Source: Phascolarctos cinereus | Taxonomy: Eukaryota > Chordata > Mammalia > Diprotodontia > Phascolarctidae | Reading direction: 5' to 3' | DNA length: 64,000 nt | NCBI RefSeq assembly: GCF_002099425.1 | Contig: NW_018343964.1 | Coordinates: forward strand, 3,811,001-3,875,000 | Part shown: positions 12,413 to 23,184 of the stretch, piece after piece | Position numbering within the stretch: the first letter of the stretch is position 1 | Layout: every line of letters begins with the position of its first letter | Made by a program: the position numbers and the translations under genes | Notes under the pieces: model-generated | Seen by the model: the letters and a program-made list of their open reading frames with translations, nothing else | What the model was told of the DNA's origin: nothing | Databases searched by the model: none

Positions 12413-12538
12413 TCAGCGCTCCGCGCTTCCAGCTGCTGCCAGCACCCTGGGCGCGGCTGTGGCTCCAGCTCTGGCTCCAGCTCCAGCTCCAGCTCCAGCT
12501 CCAGCTCCAGCTCCAGCTCCCGAGCGCACTGGGGCCAT
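12413..12538 (-). CDS. Upstream ORF in OPN3 leader, Gly-Ala repeat, 41 codons
   Basis: On the OPN3 strand an ATG at 12538 in a strong start context (G at -3, G at +4) opens a 41-codon frame. It begins MAPVRS, runs through about eight Gly-Ala pairs and ends GSAER, then a stop. The stop lies 33 nt before the OPN3 start codon. If the OPN3 transcript starts upstream of 12538, scanning ribosomes would meet this ATG first, and it could lower OPN3 translation. It is repeat-coded, so it may not be conserved or make a stable peptide. The transcription start is unknown, so its presence in mRNA is inference. Confidence 0.4.
   Translation of the reverse strand: MAPVRSGAGAGAGAGAGAGAGARAGATAAPRVLAAAGSAER
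12461..12520. repeat. (CTCCAG)n hexanucleotide repeat in OPN3 5' leader
   Basis: Seven perfect CTCCAG units in a row (12475-12516) plus a partial unit and an imperfect copy to the left. On the OPN3 strand this reads as CTGGAG, coding Gly-Ala in the upstream ORF frame and Ser-Trp in another. Such arrays usually vary in length between individuals. Confidence 0.95.
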
Positions 12539-12679
12539 GGCGAGGGAGAGCAGCAGCCGCCGCCGCCGGGGCCGCTCCCACGGGAAGCGCCAATGAGAGT
12601 GGGAGAAGAGGCAGGCAGCCCACTCTCCCCTGATCTGGCTCAAGGCAGCCTTCCCTTCCCCCACCTCAGCCTCAATCCA

Positions 12680-12688
12680 TGTGCGTGC

Positions 12689-12737
<49 letters not shown>

Positions 12738-12738
12738 T
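12680..12738. repeat. (TG)n microsatellite upstream of OPN3
   Basis: TGCG units pass into a long uninterrupted TG run, ending in CGCG-rich sequence, about 300 bp upstream of the OPN3 start codon. Alternating purine-pyrimidine DNA of this kind can form Z-DNA; any effect on the promoter is inference. Confidence 0.95.
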
Positions 12739-13007
12739 GCGCGTTTGCGCGCGAAGAGGGGATAAAAGGAGGAAAGAGAAAACTGTTATATCAAAAACGT
12801 GGCAGGCACATCCCCCTTACACACTTCTCCTCATTTCCGAGGATGTAAGGAAACATACTACTGTGTGCCTGACAATAAGAGCTTAACAAATCTTTCTCTT
12901 TCTCTCTCTCCTGTCATCTCTATCATTTACCATTTTTTCTATTTTAATGTCTATCATCTATCATCTATATCTATCCTGTATCAATCAGTTGTCTCTATTT
13001 CTCATAT

Positions 13008-13008
13008 C

Positions 13009-13044
<36 letters not shown>

Positions 13045-13063
13045 GTCTGTCTGTCTGTCTGTC
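13008..13063. repeat. (ATCT)n/(GTCT)n microsatellite
   Basis: About nine ATCT units then five GTCT units, with worn TCTATC units to the left from 12940. Confidence 0.95.
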
Positions 13064-13859
13064 TTATATCCTTATGCTTTCCTTTTAGTGAGACTCATCT
13101 GAACTTTTACAGGCTACAATAAGGGACCAGTTTTCTTCCTGTATCCTCTCCACCATTATTCAAACAAACAAATAAGGGGAAAAGTGGTGGTGCCAATTCA
13201 CCATTCACAAACAGGTAGGGTAAGGAAGAAAAAAGACATGTTGCTATAGGACCATTGTGGCCATCTCTGATGCCATCACTAATAAGGTGAGGGCTTACTC
13301 ATTTCAGTTTACTCATATATAAAATAAAATGGTTGGACTAGATGACCAACCCCCAAGGGCCCTTCTAGCTTAGACATTCTATGCTCTCATGTCCCCTCCC
13401 TCAAATAAAAGCATATTTGATGTAGGTTAAGCACCTGATTGAACCCCAAAGGAAAATCCTTCCTTCTGAAATGCTTTAAACTCACAGATGCCATCTCCTA
13501 TTGTTGGGCTATAATGCAGCACAAGAATAAGATAAATGTTTTTGGTCTGTGTGCCAAGGGCCCACAACCTAAACCTGCCAGGTGTACTGTAGTTACATAC
13601 TTAATTTAGGACACATATTGTCACTGTCTGTCTTTTCCCCCCCAGAAGCAATTTTGAAAAAAAAATAGAGTAGGAGACAAATATAGGTTGTGACAATGCT
13701 CTGCAAGAGCTTTTTGTGTCCTGTACAGAGCTAATGCAGCACAGCTATAGGAATTGCCATACTGGGTCACCCTCTGTCTCCCCAGAAGGATTTTCTTTTT
13801 CATGGCAGTAGCAGCAGTTTGTGGAAGAGCACAACCCCTTGATCATTACTAGCTTCCCT

Positions 13860-14060
13860 CTATAAACAACAAGCATTTGTTAAACTCCTACAATGGGCCA
13901 GGCACAATGCTAAGTGCTGAGGGTACAAAGGCAAAAAAAAAAAACAACCCTGCCCTCCAGAAGCTTTTATTCTGGGGGGAGATGATGGGATACAACATAT
14001 ACACAGACTGTAGATACAAAATAATTGTGGGGAAAGATGCTAACAATTTGGAGTAGAGGG
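13860..14060 (-). mobile_element. L2 LINE 3' end
   Basis: Reversed L2 tail: 'aagcatttgttaaactccta', 'gccaggcacaatgctaagtg', 'tgccctccagaagc'. Confidence 0.85.
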
Positions 14061-14559
14061 TGAACTTGTTGATTTGGGTGGTCACTTTTATATTTTTTAC
14101 TTTGGCTTCTTGGTTAACAAAGTCCCAGTGTTTATTGCACATGTGTATAAAGAAATATTTATTTTTAATCTCCCCCTCCAGGATATTACCTCTTTCAGGA
14201 TTCAAGGAATGCCTCCTAATGCAGAGGAGTAGACTAAATGTTAGGAAATAGGAGACATGGATTAACTAATTGTGATCCTGAGTAAGTCTTTATCTCCAAA
14301 AGGAAGGAAGGAAGGAAGCACAAGATCACAGCATCATAGATTTCTAGCTACATTAGAAGTAGCAAATCAATTCCTTTCATTTTATAGATTAGGAAACTGG
14401 AGCTCATAGCAATCAAACAGGAGGATCTAAGCCCTGGGTTTCTGATTTGAAATCCGTTGAACTGTACTAGCCTAGATGATTTCTTAGGTTCCCTCTAAAA
14501 TGAAATGATTCTATGATCTTTGCTATTATGCAATTAGTTATATTTCAGGCTCAGCCTAA

Positions 14560-14905
14560 CCAGGATTCTGGACTTCAGGAATTTTCTCTGCCTGTCCCTT
14601 ATGTCTGGAACCTCCTCCACTCAGCCTATGGACCTCCCCAACTTTCTTTAATTCCCAACTAAAATCCTTTCCTTTATTGGAATTCTTCTCTAGTCCCTTT
14701 TATTTCTAGTGCCTTATCTCTTTAATTACTTCCTATTTGTCCTGTATATGTTGCTTTGAATATATTTGTTTGCACATTGTCTCCCTCATTAGATTGTAAA
14801 CACCTTGAGGGCAGGGACTGTCTTCTGCCTCTTTTTCTATCTCCAATGCCACAGTGCCTGGCACATAGTCGTGCTTAAAACAATGTTTATTGATTGACTG
14901 ACACA
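14560..14905 (+). mobile_element. L2 LINE 3' end
   Basis: Forward L2 end: 'cctgtcccttatgtctggaa', 'ttagattgtaaacaccttga', 'gggcagggactgtcttctgc', 'cagtgcctggcacatagtcg', closing with the short TGA-type tail (gattgactga). Confidence 0.9.
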
Positions 14906-15474
14906 TAATTTTATGGACTTTTTTCACATCATCAATATTTAAAATCCTTTGTAGACTTTGAAGAGTTAGGGGTTTGGTATTTGTTTGTTTTTCCTAATCT
15001 CTATAACACTTGTCAGGATGCCACCCTATTAATAGTGTGTGGATTATTTGCATATTTACTTAGTTCAGTGATCAAACGAGTCAATTTCCTAAAATCATGA
15101 GAAACCACTTTAACCAGATCAGGCTAACATCTATTATAATGCCGTCAAGTAATTAGGTTCACTTATGTCATAAAAGTAGAGATGTTAAAATCTTCATTAA
15201 CATAATAGTGTTTCAATATTGAAATACTAGGAGGACTATGTGGGAATGGGGATAAGTGATAGTCATCTTCATTTATTCATTCATTCATTCACTCATTCAT
15301 TTAACAAAAATCCAGAATGACAACATCAACAACAAACATTTACTGAATATGTTTTAGAACACTGCCCTAAATATATAAACTACAAAGACATGGTCTCATG
15401 TCTAAAAGATAGGATGGTATCATTAAATAATCAATTAATCACAAAGTGTTTATTAAGTATTTACTATTCACCAG

Positions 15475-15720
15475 TCAGGGCAGAAAGGTGGCTTAACAGA
15501 TAAAGTGCTAAGCCTAGAGTCAGGAAGACCTGAGTTCAAATCCAGCTTCAGACAGGTACTAGCTGTATGACCCTGGGCAAGTCACTTAACCCTGTTTACC
15601 TCAGTTTCCTCATCTGTAAAAAGAGCTGGAGAAGGAAATGGCAAACCATTACAATACCTTTGCCAAGAAAATTCCAAATGGGGTCACAAAGAGTCTGATA
15701 TGACTGAAACACAACAATAT
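15475..15720 (+). mobile_element. Long-tailed SINE
   Basis: 'gcagaaaggtggcttaacag' through 'ctgggcaagtcacttaaccc' to 'ggggtcacaaagagtctgat' and 'gactgaaacacaacaa'. Confidence 0.9.
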
Positions 15721-16800
15721 GCATCAGTCACTTATGTAAAGTGCTGGCAATACAAAGACAAAATCTGAATATCCTTCACCTTCAAGGAGCTTATATTCTG
15801 AAGAGAGAGATAATGTATGTATATAGAATATATAAATCAAATTCAAGGCAAACTTGGAGGAGATGGTGCTAACAGCTGGGGCCCTAGGCAATGCCTTCTG
15901 ATGAAGGTGGTGATGGAACTGAATCTTGAAGGGATTCAGAGATTCCAGGAGATGGAGGTGTGGAGGTGGGTTGGGCAGTGGAGTGAATGGGGGCAGCCAA
16001 TGCAAAGGAATGGCGACAAGACAGGCAGCACCATTAAGTATGTAGGTTATTATGGCTGGACCATAGATAACATGGAGGGGATTGATTAATCTGGAAAGGT
16101 GGAGAGGGGCCAGGCTGTAAAGAGCTGTCAAAGCTAAATTAGAGTTTATATTTGATCTTTGAGGTGACAGTGAAATACTGGAGTTTATAGAGCAAAGGGG
16201 TGGGGGGAAGAGAATAGGGGCAGAACTTGGTCGAATCTGAACTTTTAGGAAAATCATTTTTGACAATGGTGTGGAGAATGGATTGGAACGGGGAGAGATC
16301 AAAATGGAGAGACAAATTAGAAGGCTACCACCTCCCGAAAGAGAGGCGATGGACCCAGGTTGCATCTTGACTATGCATATTCATTACAAGGGTTTTGTTT
16401 TTCTTTTCTTTTTTTTCCCCTCAATGAATGGGAGGGAAAGAAAATAAATGTTTGTTAGTTGAAAAAATTAAATTAAAAAGATTATTGCAGTATTCCAAGT
16501 GAAAGATGATGAGGGCTGCATCTAGGGTATTAGTTATGTGATTGGAAGAAAAGGTATGGAGGAAATGGGGGTTAAAAAAAGATTAGGCAATTGTTCGGAA
16601 TGAGAGAGAATGAAGAGTTGAGGATGACACCAAAGTCACAAACATGGGTGATAAGAATAGTAGCATCCTCAACAGTAATAGGGAAGTATGGAAAAGGGGT
16701 GGAATTGGGGGGAAAGAAAATTTGGTCTGTTTTGGACAAGTTAAGCTTGAGATGCCTGTAGGATATCAAGTTTGAATTGTGTAATAAGCAATTTGTGATG
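15715..16800 (-). mobile_element. L2 LINE, polymerase and 3' end, split by LINE-1
   Basis: Minus-strand frame at 16572-16769 reads RHLKLNLSKTDQIFFPP, FPITVEDATILITHV and DFGVILNSSFSLIP, the L2 reverse-transcriptase blocks LKLNxSKTE, FPISVNGT and LGVILDSSLSLTP. Toward 15715 the reversed 3' end follows. A LINE-1 3' fragment (16327-16483) is inserted in the middle, and the L2 text resumes cleanly after it (ttattgcagtattccaagtg). Confidence 0.9.
16327..16483 (+). mobile_element. LINE-1 3' end inside the L2
   Basis: Short LINE-1 3'UTR: 'agaggcgatggacccagg', 'gactatgcatattcattaca', then T-rich and A-rich tail. The same closing text occurs at 56480-56640. Confidence 0.8.
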
Positions 16801-16859
16801 CAGGAATAGAACTCAAGAAAAAGATTTGGGATAGCTATATTAATTCATCATCTAGGAAC

Positions 16860-17095
16860 AATAAAAATAATAGCTAGTATTTATATAGTGCTTTAAGATC
16901 TGCAAAATGTTTTACAAACATTTTTTCATTTTATACTCACTACAGACTTAGGAAGAAGGTGCTATTATTATCATTTACAGATGAGGAAACTGAGGTACAC
17001 AGTTGTTTCTGACTTTCCAAGGGTCATACAGCTAATAAGTGTCTGAGGCTGGATATGAACTCAAGTCTTCCTGACTCCAAATCCAGAGTTCCTTT
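16860..17095 (-). mobile_element. MIR-type SINE
   Basis: 'ataatagctagtatttatat' through 'cagatgaggaaactgaggta' to 'gaactcaagtcttcctgact'. Confidence 0.9.
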
Positions 17096-17194
17096 ACCTT
17101 TTGGCTTTTCTTAAGCATTTGACACTGTTGACCACCCTCTCCTCTCTGGATTTGTGTGATATTGCTCTCTCTTGGTTCTCCTCCTACCATTAGG

Positions 17195-17430
17195 AAAGCT
17201 AGGTGGTGCAATGAAGGATTTACAGTGAGATGTCCTGAGTTGGAGTCCAGTTGTATCATCTACTAGCTGTGTGACTTTAGATGTGTCCTATCAGTTTTCT
17301 CTGTCTTCTTAACTGTATAATGAGGATGCTAATATTGGTATCATCCAGCTTATGGGGTTGTGTGAATCAAAAGAGATAAGGTATATAAACTGCTTTGCAA
17401 ACCTTAAAATGCTAGATACTAAAATATTCC
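17195..17430 (+). mobile_element. MIR-type SINE
   Basis: 'gaaagctaggtggtgcaatg' to 'ctgctttgcaaaccttaaaa'. Confidence 0.85.
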
Positions 17431-17548
17431 TAATTGAATCTGTCATCTTATTTATTTGGTTTTCCCTCCAAAGATGCAGATCACAATCCATTGCAACTCC
17501 CATCCATGTTCTCCTATAAAATAGCGACAGTGGAGGCGCAAAATGTAC

Positions 17549-17730
17549 TTTTCCCTTCCTTTTCTCCTCCTTCCCTTCTTTCCTTCCTTTCTCCCTTCCT
17601 ACCTCCCTCCTTCCCTTCCTCCTTTCTCTCCCTCTTTTCCTCCTTCTGACTTCCCTCCTTTCTCTCTCCATTTTTTCCTTTCTGTTTCCCTTTCTTCCTT
17701 CCTTCCTTCCCTCCCTCCCTCCCTCCTTCC
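17549..17730. repeat. CT-rich (CCTT)n low-complexity tract
   Basis: Pure pyrimidine on the plus strand for about 180 bp, mostly CCTT and CCCT units with few other bases. Reading frames here are artefacts. Confidence 0.95.
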
Positions 17731-18464
17731 AACATGATAAGGATATTAATGGAATACACTGGTTTCACATTTCTTACTCCTTATTCCTTGCCATATGGTC
17801 AGCCCATCTTCTTTTTAATTTATATATCACCCATTAAATCTTTCACTCTAGGTTTTTTTTTTTAGTAATTCACTGTTTGAAGTAAGTTGCAGTCTGTTCA
17901 CACCCACTATTCATCTCTCCATTGCCCTCTAGGTGATACTTATTTTCAGTTCTTTGGAGACGATAGTATTCCATGACCTATAGTCACATAACAACATTGG
18001 AAAACTACTGACATTAAAATTATGGGCTTTCATGTAAGGAAGAAGTTTGGGATCATTAAAAGAACTCTGCAATTCTCCAAAAGCAATCCAGATCATTCTT
18101 TTCTCCTGTTCAATTCTTGGCCCGATTCAATTCTGGACTCATTATGCACGTGCTAGGTAAATGTCAGCTTTTCTTATTATAGTCCTTTCCTGGCACTTAA
18201 AACCCAGTTGGAAAAACCTGACGTACCAAGAGAGAAATAAAAAGAGATGATCACCACTTGTGGGTAGCTAGGATGATGATAAAGAACAGTGGGGAAAAGG
18301 GAAAAAAAAACCTGCTCATTTCTTATTTTGTTTCTATTTTTTTTCTGCCAGAAGAATGGTCTTTGAATTGGAAAGAAAAAGAAAAAAATGGCTAAAAGGG
18401 AGTTAAGATAGAGGGATATATAGATAGATAGAGAGATAGCAACAGAACAAATAGATGCACTTCA

Positions 18465-18755
18465 TAAGTTTGTCACTACTTCTGGCAGATGAGATTATTA
18501 AGTTGCTGTCTTTGAATATATCAAGGACAAGAGAGGTACTGAAGGATTGAGGAATGGCAAATGTTTACTTTTTTTTTTTAAAGAAAGGTAGCAGATTCTA
18601 CAAAATCTAAGCCATTGAGTTTAACTTTCATTCCCTACAAAACTCTAAAATACATTATTAAAGTAATGAGGAATGAATATCTAGAAAAGAAAGCAGCAAT
18701 CACAAAAAGTCTGCATGACTTCATTGAGAATTCTTTTATTGAAGTCAATCAATCG
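18465..18755 (+). mobile_element. L3/CR1 LINE reverse-transcriptase fragment
   Basis: One frame reads SLTFIPYKTLKYIIKVMRNE then YLEKKAAITKSLHDFIENS, matching the SLTSIPGKILE and SQHGF blocks of CR1-like polymerases. It ends where the next SINE begins. Confidence 0.75.
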
Positions 18756-18759
18756 ACAA

Positions 18760-19530
18760 TAGCCAGTTGGCACATAACACAGGATGGAGTCAGGAAGACA
18801 CAAATCCAAATCCTGCCTCAGGCACTTAGCTATGTTGTTGTTCATCCTTCATTTTTTGGAAGAGGACCGATAACATCAGGGTGATGTCTTGACTTCTGAG
18901 TGAATTGGACTTAAGTGAGGCTTCCAGAGTTGTCAAAATGCAGTGACAAGACCAAAGTCAGGACGACTGACAATGGCCCAGGACGCAGTGGATGATCGTG
19001 GCTTCTTTGGTATCTGACCAAGCTCTAAGCACTCCACAGCATCTGCTTCAGCTGCCTTCATGGCCACTGAAAAAAGTTTTTCATCCACCCATTCTGATAG
19101 GGGAAGTCTTCACATGCTTGGGGTAGACATCCCCCCCCAACTCACCGATGGGTTTGAGACCCCTCAGTTACCTTCAACCTGGTTTAGCCTGTCTCCTGAA
19201 ATGGTTTACCAGGGTGTGGCTACTGTGCATGCCACAGCTTCTTGGAGCCACAGGTAAGAATTGGGTGAAAGTGGACACCAAAGGTAGATAAGCAGCCCTG
19301 AAAAGAGCTCAGAAAGCCCTCACACCAGAGGTGCTAGTCCTGCTGAATACCCCATACACCCCACTTAGCTATATGACCCTGGACAAATCACTTAACCTCT
19401 TTTATCTGCCAACAGCAATAATAATAGCATCGATTCACAGGGCTGTGGTGAGGATTAAATGAGATTACATATGTAAACCCCTCTGCAAGCCTTAAAGCAC
19501 CATATAAATATTTACTATCATCATTTATTA
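18760..19530 (+). mobile_element. MIR-type SINE split by the RTE-like insert
   Basis: Left part (about 18760-18833) has 'ggagtcaggaagacacaaat' and the 'cctcaggcacttagc' box. The right part (19372-19530) resumes with 'tatatgaccctggacaaatc' and ends in the MIR-like tail ('ccttaaagcaccatataaat'). Confidence 0.85.
18834..19371 (-). mobile_element. RTE-like 3' end nested in a SINE
   Basis: A 540 bp insert splits a SINE after 'cacttagctat' and is followed by a second exact 'cacttagctat' (11 bp target-site duplication at 18823 and 19372). Its minus-strand 3' end (ttgttgttcatccttcattt as seen on the plus strand) matches the tail of the RTE-like LINE at 48600-49395. No coding survives. It looks like a 5'-truncated LINE copy or a SINE riding the same tail. 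Confidence 0.8.
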
Positions 19531-19687
19531 AACACCTAGTCAGTAACCAGAAGTTAATTAAATGCTAAGGATACACAGACAAAACTGAGACAGTCTCTTC
19601 GTTCTTGTAAAACTCAGATTGTGCGCATGTTGTAGACATGGTTTACTTATATTCTAATGAGGAATCCGAAAAGGTCTTTCATGCAAT

Positions 19688-19838
19688 ATTTTTTTTTTTT
19701 AGGTAAGGCAATTGGGGTTAAGTGACTTGCTTAGAGTCACACAGCTAGTGAATGTTATGTGTCTGAGGCTGGATTTGAACTCAGGTCCTCCTGACCTCAG
19801 GGCCAGTGCTCTATCCACTGTGCCACCTAGCTGCCCCC
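19688..19838 (-). mobile_element. Short poly-A SINE (WSINE1-like)
   Basis: Reverse copy: poly-T, 'aaggcaattggggttaagtg', 'agagtcacacagctagtgaa', ending 'tgccacctagctgcccc'. Confidence 0.95.
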
Positions 19839-19999
19839 TTATATAATTCTTATGGACAAGATGGAGAGATGGTAGGCCACATAATTGTATAGTTAGGTGT
19901 ATTTGGAACTGGTTAAATGTCCTGACTCTCTTTCCAAGTTAATATGATTCTTTAGAAGATCTCCAAGGGAATGCTTTTTAACATTTTTTTATCAACAGT

Positions 20000-20222
20000 T
20001 TAGATAGAAGGAATGAGTTGCTGACTATATGCGAAGTATTATGCTAAGTACTTTTTCAAATATTGTCTCATTTGAATTTCACAACAATCCTGGGAGGTTG
20101 AAGCAAATAGAGATTAAATAACTTGCCCCTCATAGCAAATAAGTGTCTGAGACTGGATTTGAATTCAAGACTTCTTGACACCAGGCCCAGTGTTCTGTCC
20201 ACTGTACCACCAGCTGCCTCTC
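20000..20222 (-). mobile_element. MIR-type SINE
   Basis: 'gaagtattatgctaagtact' to 'tgtaccaccagctgcctc'. Confidence 0.85.
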
Positions 20223-20269
20223 CAAAACAGGTAAAGACATAGGTGATATGCTTATCAAATCAGCAGATA

Positions 20270-20740
20270 GGATATTAGGTTCAGCTCTAGGCTCCACATT
20301 TTATGAAGGGAATTGATAATCTGAAGAATGTCCAGAAAGGAAGGACCAGAATTATGAAGGGTATGGAGATCATGACATTTTTAGGCTGAAGAAAATGGGG
20401 GATATTTAGCTTGTAGAAGAAAGTACTTGGAAGAGGGAAGAGGAAGAGCTGACATAATACCTGTCTTCAAGTTGTTGAAGGTTTGTTGGGTGCAAAAAAT
20501 GACCATCTTCTGTCCAGTTCTAGAGGGCAGAATTAGGAAAAATTAGTAGAAGTTGCAAAGAGATAAATTTAGACTTGATATGTGATAATTAATAAAAAAT
20601 AATAATGAAATAAAAAATAAAATCCCTAATAATTAGAGCTATCCAAATGGAAGGTGCTGCCTCAGGAGGTAGTGAGTTTCCCCTTAATGAAGGTCTTCAA
20701 AGGTTAGATGACCATATCTCAGGTATGTTAGCATAGCACC
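20270..20740 (+). mobile_element. L3/CR1 LINE 3' end
   Basis: Carries 'ttaggttcagctctaggctc', 'acctgtcttcaagttgttga', 'gagggcagaattaggaaaa', 'taattagagctatccaaatg' and 'gctgcctcaggaggtagtga', which are the recurring phrases of the L3/CR1 3' end. It is separate from the copy starting at 21440. Confidence 0.85.
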
Positions 20741-20884
20741 TGGCCCATGTAAAATGCTCAATGAACACATTCATTTATAATTGTTTGTTTCATGGGCCAA
20801 AACGTTGCAGGTATTTAAATGTAAACTGGACTGCTCTCCTTTTTCTATTCTGGGCTCAGCATCTTGCCCATCTGAACTATCTGT

Positions 20885-21090
20885 TGAAGATATAACGTGG
20901 GTTGGAAAGAGCCCTGGCCTTGGAGTCAGGAAGCCCTAGGACAAGCTCCTGCCTTAGATTCTTGCTAGTTGGGTAACCCTGGGCAACTCCCTTAACCCAT
21001 CAGTTTTCTCATCTGTAAGATGAGGGGGTTGCATTCAGTTACCTTGAAGATTGCTTCTAGCTCTAAATCTGTTATCCCATGAGGGGAGTA
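20885..21090 (+). mobile_element. MIR-type SINE
   Basis: 'ccctggccttggagtcagga' through 'ccctgggcaactcccttaac' to 'cttctagctctaaatctgtt'. Confidence 0.85.
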
Positions 21091-21439
21091 ATTTTAAAAG
21101 TTGTTCATCCAACTGCATATCATACACTGGACAGCAAGAATTATTTATCTACTTTGTATCTGTGTAGATGATTTGACTAAACTCTGAGTAGGTATGAATC
21201 TCATTAAGGAGAATGTAAAATGTTTCTGGGCTTGATCATCTGCAAGTAAGTATACCTGCAGGAATTCACCATCTACAGGGAATCCCTCTTCCATTTGGAT
21301 TCTGCACTAGAGCTCCCCCATGACAGTAGTGAATACACCTATGATGAACATAGACCTTCCCATTTTATATCTCACTGGATGCTTATAATCAGAGTCTTTC
21401 TCTTTACCCATTTTCCATTTTTTGATGGCCAGAATTATT

Positions 21440-22660
21440 TTTTAATTAGGTCAGCTTGGAAATGTTATAGTTTTAAGATGAAACTTAATAGGAATAAATA
21501 TAAAGTCCTGCACTTGAGTACAAAAAGCCATAAATGCCCAAATACAGGAATGAGGAAAGCATGGTGGGAAAACAATTCATGTAGAAAAGACCTGAAGTTT
21601 TTAGTGAATTGCAAGGTTAATAAAATTCAGTCGCATAACATGGAAATGAGAATAGCTAATGAGATCTTGGCAATAGAAGTATCCAGTCCAAAAAACAAAT
21701 AAATAAATAAAATTAAAAAGGGGCAGCTAGGTGGTGCAGTGGATAGAGCACCAGCCCTGAAGTCAGGAGAACCTGAGTTCAAATCCGGCCTCAGACCAAG
21801 CACTTGACACTTACTAGTTGTGTGACCCTGGGCAAGTCACTTAACACCAATTGCCTAAAAAAAAAAAGTATCCAGTCCAATATGACGGAGGTGATAGTTT
21901 CACTGTAGTCTGACCTGGTCATATGATATGTGAGGGTCTAGTTCTGTATACCACATTTTTAGGAGGAACATTGATATAGTATCTTATCCAGAGAAGGGTG
22001 TTCAGGATGGGAAGACTATAGAACATGTCATTCAGGGATTAATTGAAGGAACACAGGTTGTGTATCCTGAAGAAGAGAAGTTGAGAGAATTACACATTAC
22101 TTATCTTCTAATATTTGAAGGACTACATTACAATACAATAATACAAATATTTGAACAATTACAATATAATACAATAATACAAAAATATTATTCTTGGGTT
22201 TTTTGTTTTTATTTGGTTGTGTTGGGTTTTTTTTTGGTCCCAGAAGGCAAAACTCGCATTGGGAGCACGTTGCAGAGAGGCAGAATCTGGCTCGCTATGA
22301 TGTAAACTATCCTAAGAACTAGAACTGTCCACAAGTGAGATGCACTACTTTGAATGGCAGTGAGGTGTTCATCCCTAGAGCTTTTAAGCAGAGACAGGAT
22401 TGCATTTATGCTGTATGCTTCAAGAAGAATTCCTATTCCATTACAGGTTGGAACCTAAAATAGCTCCCTTTCAATGTGGAAATTCTATTATTGATGTGAT
22501 GCGTATGAAGAGTGAGAAATAAGGAAAAGCAATAGAAGATGACCCCATGGTTTGGAGACTGGATGACTAGAAGAACTATATAATTAATAGAGGGGGTTGG
22601 ACCAGATGAACTCCTCTAAGATCCTTTACAGAGCTAAATCTATGATCTATCCATATACTG
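21440..22660 (+). mobile_element. L3/CR1 LINE, 3' part
   Basis: Reads MKLNRNKYKVLHLSTKSHK near 21475, the block that follows the catalytic core in CR1-like polymerases. It then continues past a SINE (21720-21868) through degraded text to 'ggttggaccagatgaactcc' at 22600. Decay is heavy. Confidence 0.75.
21720..21868 (+). mobile_element. Short poly-A SINE (WSINE1-like), well kept
   Basis: Full tRNA-headed SINE: 'ggggcagctaggtggtgcag', 'gagttcaaatccggcctcag', 'gtgaccctgggcaagtcact', poly-A. It is flanked by 'agtatccagtccaa' on both sides (14 bp), an exact target-site duplication. It is one of the cleanest and so probably youngest copies here. Confidence 0.95.
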
Positions 22661-22814
22661 TATGTTCTTAGATTGCTAAACCACAGGGATTCATCTCTAT
22701 AAGTTATTTGGTAGCTGTGATTTCAGTTTTTATTTTTGTTTTCCTAAAAGAACATTAAATGGCACATAATCCAAATGAACTGCTATCTTTCTGGCTATCC
22801 TTAGGTCATCAATG

Positions 22815-23184
22815 TTTCTGTGAGAATCCAAACAATACAATTGTTAGAAGAATCATCTCATCATCTGCTTTCAATCTGATACCATTCTATACTTTTAGTC
22901 TGCTCTGAAGCAGCTGCAAAAGTATTTAACAATACTAAAAAAGAGATCTATCTTTATTACAGTCATTTCTTCAGATATTGTCACATATGTATAGGGATCA
23001 GTTAGCAGAGGATAAAGACACAAATTCATTATTTTCTCTCACATATGAGGAGCCTGGCTGTTCATTTCATAAATTACCAGAGGAAAGGAGACATCCAACA
23101 TATCTGGCTCCTTACTGCTCAGGATTATTATAGCTATAATGAAATGAAGCTGTCTGGACACACATAGAAATTTTATAAATACCT
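22815..23184 (+). repeat. Direct duplication, copy A (~370 bp)
   Basis: This stretch recurs in the same direction at 24237-24856. Shared runs include aagaatcatctcatcatctg, aaaaaagagatctatcttta, tctctcacatatgagga and gaattttataaatacct. By eye nearly nine bases in ten agree, with a few small gaps. It matches no repeat family I know. Confidence 0.85.

Larger units (their letters stand above)
11985..12605 (-). promoter_or_regulatory. OPN3: GC/CpG-rich block over OPN3 exon 1 (CpG-island promoter)
   Basis: Unlike the AT-rich surroundings, this block is GC-rich with frequent CG dinucleotides (gccgccgccg, ccgccgtcgtcgc, gcgcggctg). It covers exon 1 and the 5' leader, as expected for a CpG-island promoter. 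There is no obvious TATA box at a sensible distance upstream of the start codon on the minus strand, so the transcription start is not placed. Whether any of it also drives the divergent WDR64, whose first recognised coding exon is 23 kb away, cannot be told. Confidence 0.65.

Noticed and set aside
12366-12596. Open frames on both strands through the hexanucleotide repeat (Ala-Pro, Ser-Trp)
   Set aside because: GC-rich repeat DNA stays open in many frames. Only the ATG-started frame at 12538 on the OPN3 strand has a start that could matter; the longer minus-strand frames begin at GTG, not ATG.
13010-13063. CRISPR-like regular array
   Set aside because: It is a four-base microsatellite in vertebrate DNA; no spacers.
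15724-16365. 213-codon minus-strand frame
   Set aside because: It is the open C-terminal region of a decayed L2 LINE, interrupted by LINE-1, with no sign of host use.
17309-17768. Arg/Glu/Gly-rich and Ser/Pro/Phe-rich frames
   Set aside because: They come from the CCTT low-complexity tract.
21720-21868. tRNA gene suggested by the SINE head
   Set aside because: The tRNA-like head carries box-like elements, but the full cloverleaf is not kept and the unit is a repeated SINE.
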